Assembly: GCA_015258485.1 (NCBI GenBank)
Contig: JABZIF010000053.1
Coordinates: 1-6,896, forward strand
From: Atopobiaceae bacterium
Lineage (GTDB): Bacteria > Actinomycetota > Coriobacteriia > Coriobacteriales > Atopobiaceae
Reading direction: 5' to 3'
DNA: 6,896 nucleotides
Positions 1-6,221 of the stretch are shown here, piece after piece. The notes beneath the pieces are model-generated. The model made no database searches, had not been told where the DNA came from, and worked only from the letters and a program-made list of their open reading frames with translations. Position 1 is the stretch's first letter, and each line of letters begins with the position of its first letter. Made by a program: the position numbers and the translations under genes.

Positions 1-689
1 CTCTCATTTTTGCAGTCAAATGCACGCAGCGGATTAATCTCCGCACGCTCAAGACAGTCCTCACACATCTGATCCTTGTGATCAAGAATGAACTGCTTGA
101 CCTTCTCGCGATATGCAGGACGGCACTCCGCATCGCCCATAGAGTTAATCATGAGCTTCATATCAGCTGGCGAGAAACCCATCTGCTCGTAAAACTTCAT
201 CAACATGATGATGGACTCTGCATCAGCAGCTGGATCAGAAGCTCCAAGCCACTCAACGCCTACCTGGTGAAACTGACGCAGACGGCCCTTCTGAGGACGT
301 TCCCCTCTAAACATTGCCTCGGCATACCAAAGCTTTGCAGGCGTTCCACCCTGTGGCACAAAGTTATGCTCAACGGCAGCGCGAACCACACCAGCAGTTC
401 CCTCAGGACGCATGGCCATACGCTGACGAGGCTTAAGTCCAGACTCTGTTCCTGACGCTAAAAGATCATCGAGCAGGGCTCCAGAAAAAACACGAAACAT
501 CTCTTTGCGTACAACATCAGTTGACTCACCAATACCGTGAACAAAAGTATCTACCTGCTCAAGTGCAGGAGTCTCAATGCGGTCAAAACCGTAAGTACCA
601 AACAAATGGCGAGCCACATCCTGCATGTGCTCCCAAGAGCGCATATAGCCGCCATAAAGATCTTCGGTACCTTGAATTCTCTGACCCAT
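1..689 (-). CDS. hisS: Histidyl-tRNA synthetase, N-terminal 229 codons (cut by window edge)
   Basis: Cytoplasmic class II aminoacyl-tRNA synthetase that charges tRNA-His with histidine using ATP. The visible part starts MGQRIQGTEDLYGGYMRSWE. It contains the motif 1 region around residues 36-50 (DRIETPALEQVDTF), the substrate loop RPEGTA at 94-99, and class II motif 2 with FRGERPQ at 127-133 and RLRQFHQVGVEW at 136-147. Near the window edge is the cysteine-containing stretch with INPLR and FDCK (residues 208-227) typical of bacterial HisRS. The family is about 420-430 residues, so the rest of the catalytic domain and the anticodon-binding domain lie outside the window. The start is set by an AAGGAGG just upstream. 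The gene is divergent from the SUF operon, and nothing suggests a functional link beyond sharing the intergenic region. No frameshift is seen. Confidence 0.97.
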   Translation of the reverse strand, partial: MGQRIQGTEDLYGGYMRSWEHMQDVARHLFGTYGFDRIETPALEQVDTFVHGIGESTDVVRKEMFRVFSGALLDDLLASGTESGLKPRQRMAMRPEGTAGVVRAAVEHNFVPQGGTPAKLWYAEAMFRGERPQKGRLRQFHQVGVEWLGASDPAADAESIIMLMKFYEQMGFSPADMKLMINSMGDAECRPAYREKVKQFILDHKDQMCEDCLERAEINPLRAFDCKNE

Positions 690-693
690 GAAT

Positions 694-700
694 CCTCCTT
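694..700 (-). promoter_or_regulatory. hisS ribosome binding site
   Basis: On the minus strand AAGGAGG stands four bases before the hisS ATG. This near-perfect Shine-Dalgarno sequence fixes the start codon at 689. Confidence 0.85.
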
Positions 701-810
701 GTAAAAACTCGAACATATCTAGTTTACCCACAAGAAGCATTTGTGCCACAAAAAGCACATGGTAAGTTTCGATTATTTTTTAGAGATATAAATAACAAGC
801 ATAATGAGGG

Positions 811-838
811 TTGATTTTTAATTCCTACCAATTAGTAT
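811..838 (+). promoter_or_regulatory. Candidate sigma70-type promoter of the suf operon
   Basis: TTGATT at 811-816 (4 of 6 to TTGACA) and TAGTAT at 833-838 (4 of 6 to TATAAT, with the important T1, A2 and T6) are separated by 16 bases. Transcription would start near 845, giving a leader of about 160 bases before sufC. An alternative -10 in the same place is TATGAA at 836-841 with a 19-base spacer. The call rests on sequence match and on the coincidence with the palindrome at 819-844; no other plus-strand pair in the gap looked better. Confidence 0.45.
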
Positions 839-844
839 GAATTA
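819..844. promoter_or_regulatory. 26-bp imperfect palindrome, candidate operator over the suf promoter
   Basis: The outer arms TAATTC (819-824) and GAATTA (839-844) are perfect inverted copies. The inner TAC (826-828) and GTA (835-837) also match, around a central AATT at 830-833. In all, 11 of 13 base pairs match; the exceptions are 825/838 and 829/834. The palindrome covers most of the promoter spacer and the -10, where a bound dimer would block RNA polymerase. Rrf2-family proteins bind palindromes of about this length as dimers, and an Rrf2 gene ends the operon, so it is the natural candidate ligand. That pairing is inference; the site does not clearly match the classic IscR type 1 consensus. 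Confidence 0.5.
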
Positions 845-868
845 GCGGACTTTAGGGTAAAACAAAGC

Positions 869-980
869 CGTAAGCAGCATGAGCTAATTGCTTACGCTGT
901 GTCACAAGCAAGCTAGCACGTCAAACTACACCATTGTGGCAGTTTAACAATCTAGCTCTTACATATCGTGCATTTGCACG
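869..980 (+). promoter_or_regulatory. Structured 5' leader of the suf mRNA (inverted repeats)
   Basis: Three pairings are visible. CGTAAGCA (869-876) pairs perfectly with TGCTTACG (889-896) across 12 bases. AGCTAG (911-916) pairs with CTAGCT (952-957) and encloses AAACT (923-927) paired with AGTTT (941-945) and a small inner CCA/TGG. CGTGC (967-971) pairs with GCACG (976-980), just before the sufC ribosome binding site. TTGCTT (888-893) could instead pair with AAGCAA (906-911), which would disrupt the first hairpin and abut the second. No U-tract follows any stem, so none is a normal intrinsic terminator. Stems of this size can arise by chance, and I do not recognise a known leader family. 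Confidence 0.3.
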
Positions 981-993
981 TGGAGATAGTTTT

Positions 994-997
994 GGAG
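994..997 (+). promoter_or_regulatory. sufC ribosome binding site (decides the start)
   Basis: GGAG, continuing as GGAGAG, stands six bases before the ATG at 1004. An in-frame GTG at 968 would add 12 residues but has no Shine-Dalgarno sequence and lies inside an inverted repeat. The ATG at 1000 is in another frame. Confidence 0.75.
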
Positions 998-1003
998 AGA
1001 TGT

Positions 1004-1771
1004 ATGGCAAGTGAATTACTCCGTGTAAACGGTATTTCTGCAGGTACTGAAGAAAAATCAATCCTGCATTCTATTAATTTAACCATCGGTGACGGTCAAG
1101 CGCACGTCCTCATGGGACCTAACGGTGCAGGTAAGTCTACTCTTGGCCGAGTCATCATGGGTGATCCCACCTACAAAATCACTGACGGCTCTCTTGTTTT
1201 TAACAACGAAGATGTAACTGATCTTACAGCGGATAAACGCTCCCTTGCAGGTATTTTCCTCTCCTATCAAGCTCCTGTTGAGGTACCTGGTGTTCCTCTG
1301 TATTCATTCTTACGTACCATTACGCAGATGCGTCCCGAGCTCAAAATGACCGCACGTCAATTCCGTGCACGCGTCGGAGAAATTTCTAATCAGCTAGAAC
1401 TTGATCAGGGCTTCTTAATGCGTGAGCTCAATGTTGGTTTCTCTGGTGGCGAGAAGAAAAAAGTAGAGATGCTTCAACTTCTGCTATTGCAGCCTAAGCT
1501 TGCCATTCTCGACGAGACCGATTCAGGACTTGACGTTGACGCCTTGAGTGTTGTCTCTAAAGGTATCCAAGCATATCGTGAAACATGCAATGGATCTCTA
1601 CTCATCATCACTCACAACACTCGTATTCTTGAACGCCTTGATATTGATCACACTCACGTTATGGTTAAAGGTCACCTTGTTGCCGATGGTCCTGCAAGTC
1701 TCATTGATCAAATTGATCAGGAAGGCTTTGAGCGTTTCGAGAGCACTGTCAATGAGGGTGGTGCTCACTAG
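1004..1771 (+). CDS. sufC: SUF Fe-S assembly ATPase SufC
   Basis: ABC-type ATPase of the cytoplasmic SufBCD scaffold. ATP-driven dimerisation of SufC reshapes SufB-SufD during Fe-S cluster building. The 255-residue product has every ABC element: Walker A GPNGAGKST (38-46), Q-loop YQ (88-89), signature FSGGEKKK (146-153), Walker B LAILDE with catalytic Glu171, D-loop SGLD (174-177) and switch His204 in ITHN. PVEVPGVPLYSFLR (91-104) and the GFSGGEKKK signature are typical of SufC rather than of transporter ATPases, and there is no permease gene nearby. The length is normal for the family (about 245-260). It is the first gene of the operon, and its TAG overlaps the GTG of sufB by one base, suggesting translational coupling. 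Confidence 0.97.
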   Translation: MASELLRVNGISAGTEEKSILHSINLTIGDGQAHVLMGPNGAGKSTLGRVIMGDPTYKITDGSLVFNNEDVTDLTADKRSLAGIFLSYQAPVEVPGVPLYSFLRTITQMRPELKMTARQFRARVGEISNQLELDQGFLMRELNVGFSGGEKKKVEMLQLLLLQPKLAILDETDSGLDVDALSVVSKGIQAYRETCNGSLLIITHNTRILERLDIDHTHVMVKGHLVADGPASLIDQIDQEGFERFESTVNEGGAH

Positions 1772-3189
1772 TGAACGAGAAAAAACGATCTGAGGTCGCT
1801 GACGTAGATCGTTCTCTCTACGACTTTACTAAGTCAGAGGAGGGTTACGAGCGCTACGATGACGGTCTAACACCAGAAATTGTTCGTGCAATTTCTCAGA
1901 AAAAAGATGAGCCTGAATGGATGCTTCAGATGAGGCTTGCGGCTCTAGAAACCTATCACCAGCGACAAATGGCTACCAACTGGGGACCCTCTATTGCTGG
2001 TCTGGATTTGAACCATATCTCCACGTATGTCTCGCCAAAAACTCAACAGGCAAATAGCTGGGATGATGTCCCCGATGACATTAGAGATACCTTTGATCGC
2101 TTGGGCATTCCACAAGCAGAAGCAGAGAGCCTTGCTGGTGTTGGTGCGCAATACGATTCAGAAATTGTGTACCACAATATGCGTGAAGAAGTTGCTGAAC
2201 AGGGAGTTATCTACACTACTATTGAAGATGCACTTCACGATAAAAAATGGGAGCCAGTTGTTAAAGAGTACTTTGGCACACTCATTCCTCCATCAGACCA
2301 TAAGTTTGCGGCGTTGCACTATGCTGTGTGGTCTGGTGGCTCATTTGTCTACGTACCCGCAGGCGTTTCTTTGGATTACCCCCTGCAAAGTTACTTCAGA
2401 CTTAATGCTCAAGGTGCAGGACAGTTTGAACACACGCTTATTATTGTCGAGAAGGACGCCGATCTTCATTTTATCGAGGGTTGCTCGGCACCTAAATACT
2501 ATGCGGCAAACCTTCATGCTGGTGCTGTTGAGCTCTTTGTTAAAGATGGCGCACGTCTGCGTTACTCGACCATTGAAAACTGGTCAAAAAACATGTATAA
2601 CCTCAACACCAAGCGTGCTTTAGTGGGAAGTAATGCAAAGATGGAGTGGGTATCCGGCTCTTTTGGCAGCCACGTTTCCTATCTCTATCCCACCACCATC
2701 ATGCATGGAGATTCGTCTAAGTGCGACTTCACCGGCATCACTTTTGCTGGTGCAACACAAGACCTTGATACGGGCTGTAAAGTCATCATCAACGGCTCTG
2801 ACAACACAGCAAATGTTGACACCAAGTCAATCTCTAAAGACGGTGGTGTTAACACGTTCCGTTCTGCAGTTACCGTTGGACGTAAAGCAGAAAATGCTCG
2901 CGTTGCTTTCTCTTGTCAGTCGCTCATGCTAGACAATATAAGCCGCTCTGACACCATCCCCGAGATGGACATTCGCAACGCAACAGCACAAATTGGACAC
3001 GAGGCAACCATTGGACGCATTTCTGACGATACTGTGCTTTACCTTATGAGCCGTGGTTGCTCTGAAGCTGAAGCCCGCACCATGGTTGTAAACGGATTTG
3101 CTAACCCCGTCTCTAAAGAGCTTCCTATGGAATACGCTGTTGAAATGAATAACCTTATTAAACTCGAGATGGAAGGAGCAATTGGCTAA
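1771..3189 (+). CDS. sufB: SUF Fe-S cluster scaffold subunit SufB
   Basis: Core scaffold subunit. It receives sulfur and, with SufD, forms the site where the nascent cluster is assembled. The 472-residue protein is somewhat shorter than the 495-residue E. coli form. It has an N-terminal helical region (about 1-150) followed by the right-handed beta-helix core and a C-terminal helical region that contacts SufC. Recognisable stretches are EGCSAP with Cys238, SCQSLMLDN with Cys382, and GHEATIGRIS with His410 and Glu411. By position Cys382 and His410-Glu411 correspond to the conserved catalytic Cys and His-Glu of E. coli SufB. The first Glu of the E. coli EHE triplet is Gly409 here, a form I associate with Gram-positive SufB. 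It starts with GTG overlapping the sufC stop by one base, with a GAGGG about 12 bases upstream. Its stop overlaps the sufD start. Confidence 0.96.
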   Translation: MNEKKRSEVADVDRSLYDFTKSEEGYERYDDGLTPEIVRAISQKKDEPEWMLQMRLAALETYHQRQMATNWGPSIAGLDLNHISTYVSPKTQQANSWDDVPDDIRDTFDRLGIPQAEAESLAGVGAQYDSEIVYHNMREEVAEQGVIYTTIEDALHDKKWEPVVKEYFGTLIPPSDHKFAALHYAVWSGGSFVYVPAGVSLDYPLQSYFRLNAQGAGQFEHTLIIVEKDADLHFIEGCSAPKYYAANLHAGAVELFVKDGARLRYSTIENWSKNMYNLNTKRALVGSNAKMEWVSGSFGSHVSYLYPTTIMHGDSSKCDFTGITFAGATQDLDTGCKVIINGSDNTANVDTKSISKDGGVNTFRSAVTVGRKAENARVAFSCQSLMLDNISRSDTIPEMDIRNATAQIGHEATIGRISDDTVLYLMSRGCSEAEARTMVVNGFANPVSKELPMEYAVEMNNLIKLEMEGAIG

Positions 3190-4361
3190 TGGAAGACGTA
3201 AAAATCACAAGCGCCAATGTTCCTGCAGCTCAAACCTGGAACCGTCTACACGCTAATGCCCTATCAATTTCTGTACCTAATAATGCTGATACTGGCACTG
3301 TCTACCTTCCCCTACCTCGACTCTTTGAGCGTATTGAGTGTGGTATGGGTCAAGAAGTGACTAACTACATTGAATCCCAGGTATTTGATGCAGATTTCTA
3401 CAATGTTCCTGCTCATACAAAACGTGAAGAGCCTATCGTAGTTGCCGTTTCAGCAGCCCAAAACCAATGTTCAAACACGGGTATTATCATACGCGAGGGC
3501 GCAGAAGCAACCGTAGTTGTTGCTGCTTTTGCTGGCGAGAAGAACAATGCAACAGCAGATAGCGCACCTGCAGCAAACACTGCTCTTACAGCAAACGATG
3601 CTCCTGCTACAAGCGCTGCACTCACACGCGTTGTTATTGAAGCCGGAGCTCGGCTACATCTTATTGAAATGCTCGGAGTAAATGAAGGCCAGCAGCACCT
3701 CGAGAGTGTTGGTCTTGAGATTCATGAAAATGCTTCTGTTGATGTCAAGCAATACGCACTTGGCGGATCAACCGTTGGATTAGGACTTACTGCTAATCTA
3801 GTTGGCGCCCATGCCCGTCTTGACCTCAATAACCGTTATCATGCAACTCATGAAGAAACGCTTGACATTAACCACCTAGTTCGTATGCGTGGTACTTCCA
3901 CCCGTGCTCAGGTAACAGAATCTGGCGTACTTAATGAAGCTGCCAAGAAGACTTTACGTGCAACCATTGATCTTATTCGCGGAGCAAAGGATGCTCAAGG
4001 TAATGAGGTCGAAACTGTCATGATTCTTGGTGACGATGTTGTCAACAAAACCATGCCAGTTATTCTCTGCGATGAGGATGACGTTGCGGGTAACCACGGT
4101 GCTACTATTGGCTCTGTCTCTCCTGAACAAATTGACTATCTTGCAACAAGAGGTCTTTCTCGCCATGATGCAGAGCAGCTCTTTGTGCGTGCTCTGTTTG
4201 AAGATGCCATTATCAATGCTCCTGAGGCAATTTCTCATCGTGTAGCCGTTGAACGTTGCGAAGCAGCGCTAGGGGCAGAAATTGCTCACGACTTTGATGA
4301 TGCTTCCGTTGATACACCATCAAGCACGAATACCGTTGCTCACAAGGGCGGTGTTGCATAA
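3189..4361 (+). CDS. sufD: SUF Fe-S cluster assembly subunit SufD
   Basis: Beta-helix partner of SufB in the SufBC2D complex, needed for iron acquisition and cluster formation at the SufB-SufD interface. The 390-residue product shows the family core: LHLIEMLG (156-163), the HATHEETLDINHLVRMRG stretch (218-235), and GNHGATIGSVSPEQIDYLATRG (301-322). His303 lies where the functionally important C-terminal His of E. coli SufD falls. An AAGGAG about 10 bases before the ATG supports the start. Residues 117-146 form an Ala/Thr/Asn-rich low-complexity segment between two beta strands, which looks like a disordered loop insertion. The last 25 residues are a polar tail. SufB and SufD are paralogous; the assignment as SufD rests on the shorter length, on the absence of the SufB CQSL cysteine motif, and on sufB lying immediately upstream. 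Confidence 0.93.
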   Translation: MEDVKITSANVPAAQTWNRLHANALSISVPNNADTGTVYLPLPRLFERIECGMGQEVTNYIESQVFDADFYNVPAHTKREEPIVVAVSAAQNQCSNTGIIIREGAEATVVVAAFAGEKNNATADSAPAANTALTANDAPATSAALTRVVIEAGARLHLIEMLGVNEGQQHLESVGLEIHENASVDVKQYALGGSTVGLGLTANLVGAHARLDLNNRYHATHEETLDINHLVRMRGTSTRAQVTESGVLNEAAKKTLRATIDLIRGAKDAQGNEVETVMILGDDVVNKTMPVILCDEDDVAGNHGATIGSVSPEQIDYLATRGLSRHDAEQLFVRALFEDAIINAPEAISHRVAVERCEAALGAEIAHDFDDASVDTPSSTNTVAHKGGVA

Positions 4362-5632
4362 TGACCGACGCAGAAATCGCTCTAATTACCGATAACCCTT
4401 ATAAAGCAGATTTTCCACTTCTTGCAGCAAATCCTGAGGTAGCTTATCTGGATAGCGCAGCCACTTCGCAACGTCCGGCTGCTGTTATTGAAGCGCAGTC
4501 ATGCTTCTATGAAACAATGAACGCCAATGCATTGCGCGGACTCTACCGTTGGAGTGTTGACGCAACCGCTGCAATTGAGGATGCACGTAATTCGATTGCA
4601 CAGTTTATTGGTGCTGTCGATAAAAACGGTAAACCCGAAGCACATCAAATCATCTTCACGCGTAATACTACCGAGTCGCTTAATCTTGCTGCTTCAAGCC
4701 TTGGCCGCTATGCGCTTAAACCAGGTGACGATGTGGTAATTTCTATTATGGAACACCACTCAAACATCATCCCCTGGCAGCAAATTTGCAAAGCTACTGG
4801 CGCCAACCTGGTATATCTACGTATGAATTCGCAGTATCAGATTACACCTGAAGAGATTGCGTCTAAGATTACTGAGCGTGCCAAAATTGTATCCGTCACG
4901 CACGTCTCTAACGTGCTGGGCACACGCAATGACATTAAAGCCATCGCAAAGCAAGCCCACGCAATGGGTGCATACATGGTGGTTGACGCTGCACAATCTG
5001 TTCCACACATCCCCGTTGATGTTCATGACCTTGACTGTGACCTGTTAGCCTTCTCGGCACATAAGATGTGCGGGCCTATGGGCATTGGCGTGCTCTGGGG
5101 TCGCGCCGAGCTACTCGATGCCATGCCACCATTTCTCACTGGCGGAGAGATGATTGATTCTGTCTCAGAAACTGGTGCCATCTGGGCACAAGTTCCCGAG
5201 AAGTTTGAAGCAGGTACACAAGATGCTGCAGGTATTTATGCTACAGCTGCTGCCATTACGTATCTCCGTAGCCTTGATATGCATAAAATTGAGGAGCGAG
5301 AAACTCTTCTCGCCAGGTACTTAGTACAACAACTATGTACGCTCGACTTTGTTGACATTGTGGGTTCACGCCTGGGGCAAAACCATATTGGCGCTGTCTC
5401 ATTTAACGTACGCGGCGTTCATCCACACGACGTCTCGAGCATTTTGGATATGAACAACGTTTGCATTCGAGCGGGTCATCACTGTGCTGAGCCACTTCTC
5501 ATTGAGCTGCATGAATCCAGCACTTGTCGTGCTTCTATTGCGTTCTATAACGATAGACACGACATTGACCAGCTCATCGAAGGTCTTAAGCAAGTATGGA
5601 AAATTTTTGGTAGCACCGTAGAAAAGCAATAA
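4361..5632 (+). CDS. sufS: Cysteine desulfurase SufS (group II, PLP-dependent)
   Basis: Removes sulfur from L-cysteine as an enzyme persulfide, giving alanine, and passes it to SufU. The 423-residue protein fits the SufS/CsdA group: YLDSAATSQRP (29-39), the PLP-site EHHSNIIPWQ (131-140), VVDAAQ with Asp209 and Gln212 contacting the cofactor, and FSAHKMCGPMG with the Schiff-base Lys235. The persulfide Cys375 lies in RAGHHCAEPL with no lengthened loop, which marks group II, and CRASIAFYN (389-397) follows. His356 in VHPHD lies 19 residues before the catalytic Cys, the same offset as the B. subtilis SufS His that takes over a zinc ligand position in SufU. The ATG overlaps the sufD stop by one base. 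No sufE accompanies it, so SufU is the expected partner. Confidence 0.96.
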   Translation: MTDAEIALITDNPYKADFPLLAANPEVAYLDSAATSQRPAAVIEAQSCFYETMNANALRGLYRWSVDATAAIEDARNSIAQFIGAVDKNGKPEAHQIIFTRNTTESLNLAASSLGRYALKPGDDVVISIMEHHSNIIPWQQICKATGANLVYLRMNSQYQITPEEIASKITERAKIVSVTHVSNVLGTRNDIKAIAKQAHAMGAYMVVDAAQSVPHIPVDVHDLDCDLLAFSAHKMCGPMGIGVLWGRAELLDAMPPFLTGGEMIDSVSETGAIWAQVPEKFEAGTQDAAGIYATAAAITYLRSLDMHKIEERETLLARYLVQQLCTLDFVDIVGSRLGQNHIGAVSFNVRGVHPHDVSSILDMNNVCIRAGHHCAEPLLIELHESSTCRASIAFYNDRHDIDQLIEGLKQVWKIFGSTVEKQ

Positions 5633-5658
5633 GTAAAAGTTAAAGTCAGTGCTCAAAC

Positions 5659-5684
5659 TTTATTGAGGTAACAACCTTAATAAA
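5659..5684 (+). promoter_or_regulatory. Hairpin in the sufS-sufU gap
   Basis: TTTATTGAGGT (5659-5669) pairs with ACCTTAATAAA (5674-5684) around an AACA loop. The 11 pairs are continuous, with one G-U wobble. It lies between the sufS stop and the sufU ribosome binding site, the only real gap inside the operon. The plus-strand sequence after it is A-rich, not U-rich, so it is not a standard terminator in the operon direction. It could stabilise or set a processing point in the mRNA, modulate sufU translation, or be a protein-binding palindrome; the sequence does not decide. Confidence 0.5.
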
Positions 5685-5692
5685 AACATAAC

Positions 5693-5698
5693 AAGGAG
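5693..5698 (+). promoter_or_regulatory. sufU ribosome binding site (decides the start)
   Basis: AAGGAG lies nine bases before the GTG at 5708. The in-frame TTG at 5699 directly abuts this site and cannot be used with it, so GTG 5708 is the start. Confidence 0.8.
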
Positions 5699-5707
5699 TT
5701 GAACTAC

Positions 5708-6220
5708 GTGGCAGTAAATGATCTCTATAACGCAGAATTCATGGATCACGTATCTCATCCTGATTATAAATATCAGATGGATAACGCCACTTGCACCCAT
5801 GAGGGTGTTAACCCGTCTTGCGGCGATGAACTTACATTTTCTGTACGTATTGAAAACGATAAAATTACAGAAGCAGCATTCACTGGACACGGATGTGCCA
5901 TTTCACAAGCGTCTGCCGATATCATGAGTGATCTCATGATTGGTCGCACGCCAGAAGAAGCCATTGAGCTGTGCAAGCTTTTTGGCCGCATGATTCGTGG
6001 AGAAGAAACTGATGATACCGTACTCGAACAACTAGAAGACGCAAATATTCTGCACGATATTGCACACATGCCTGCACGCGTTAAGTGTGCCGAACTTGCA
6101 TGGCGCACGTTGGAAGAGATGCTAGAAGCACAAACCACTGATGGTGTTATCTCTAACATTCACAAAGCAAATACCGAAACTCCCACACGTACAACCACCT
6201 CTACTAAAGCTGGCGAGTAG
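5708..6220 (+). CDS. sufU: Zinc-dependent sulfurtransferase SufU
   Basis: Takes the persulfide sulfur from SufS and delivers it to the SufBCD scaffold. The 170-residue IscU-fold protein has the SufU zinc set: Cys38 and Asp40 in NPSCGDE, Cys63 in GHGCAISQAS, and Cys127 in ARVKCAELAW. These fit Cys41, Asp43, Cys66 and Cys128 of B. subtilis SufU. The insertion between the second and third Cys regions, including ELCKLFGRMI (87-96), separates SufU from scaffold IscU. Two features are unlike the B. subtilis protein: a short expanded loop with an extra Cys29 (NATCTHEG, 26-33) just before the zinc motif, and a C-terminal Thr-rich polar tail from about residue 143. It follows sufS after a 75-base gap and has its own strong ribosome binding site. 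The Rrf2 gene starts one base after its stop. Confidence 0.94.
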   Translation: MAVNDLYNAEFMDHVSHPDYKYQMDNATCTHEGVNPSCGDELTFSVRIENDKITEAAFTGHGCAISQASADIMSDLMIGRTPEEAIELCKLFGRMIRGEETDDTVLEQLEDANILHDIAHMPARVKCAELAWRTLEEMLEAQTTDGVISNIHKANTETPTRTTTSTKAGE

Positions 6221-6221
6221 C

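Larger units (their letters stand above)
690..1003. other. Divergent hisS/suf intergenic region
   Basis: These 314 bases separate two divergent start codons and hold no convincing protein gene. Reading from hisS: the hisS ribosome binding site; an AT-rich stretch (about 770-820) where the hisS promoter probably lies but cannot be fixed; a plus-strand promoter overlaid by a 26-bp palindrome (811-844); and a transcribed leader of about 160 bases with inverted repeats that ends at the sufC ribosome binding site. I see no T-box (no AGGGTGG-like element on the hisS side) and no riboswitch class that I can recognise. Confidence 0.75.

Noticed and set aside
78..455. 125-codon plus-strand open frame inside hisS
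   Set aside because: The minus strand here encodes intact HisRS motifs; the plus-strand product resembles nothing known to me.
770..798. hisS promoter on the minus strand (TTGTTA at 793-798, AATAAT at 772-777)
   Set aside because: The spacer is only 15 bases and the -35 is weak; other AT-rich choices are equally plausible, so no site is called.
690..800. T-box or other amino-acid sensing leader for hisS
   Set aside because: No AGGGTGG-type T-box element or specifier stem is visible, and no terminator precedes the ribosome binding site.
879..887. Two-codon ATG AGC TAA in the loop of the first leader hairpin, as a possible leader peptide
   Set aside because: No ribosome binding site and too short to be told from chance.
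968..1003. In-frame GTG start adding 12 residues to SufC
   Set aside because: It has no Shine-Dalgarno sequence, lies within the inverted repeat at 967-980, and the added residues do not resemble a SufC N-terminus; the ATG at 1004 has GGAG at good spacing.
819..5684. Idea that the promoter palindrome (819-844) and the sufS-sufU hairpin (5659-5684), both 26 bases, are two copies of the same operator
   Set aside because: Aligned in either orientation their arms share little sequence; equal length is probably coincidence.
5699..5707. TTG start for sufU
   Set aside because: It directly abuts the AAGGAG, leaving no spacer; GTG 5708 fits.
5773..6159. 128-codon open frame on the minus strand opposite sufU
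   Set aside because: Ser-rich translation with no recognisable motif, fully antisense to a clear gene and without a ribosome binding site: a shadow of sufU codon usage.
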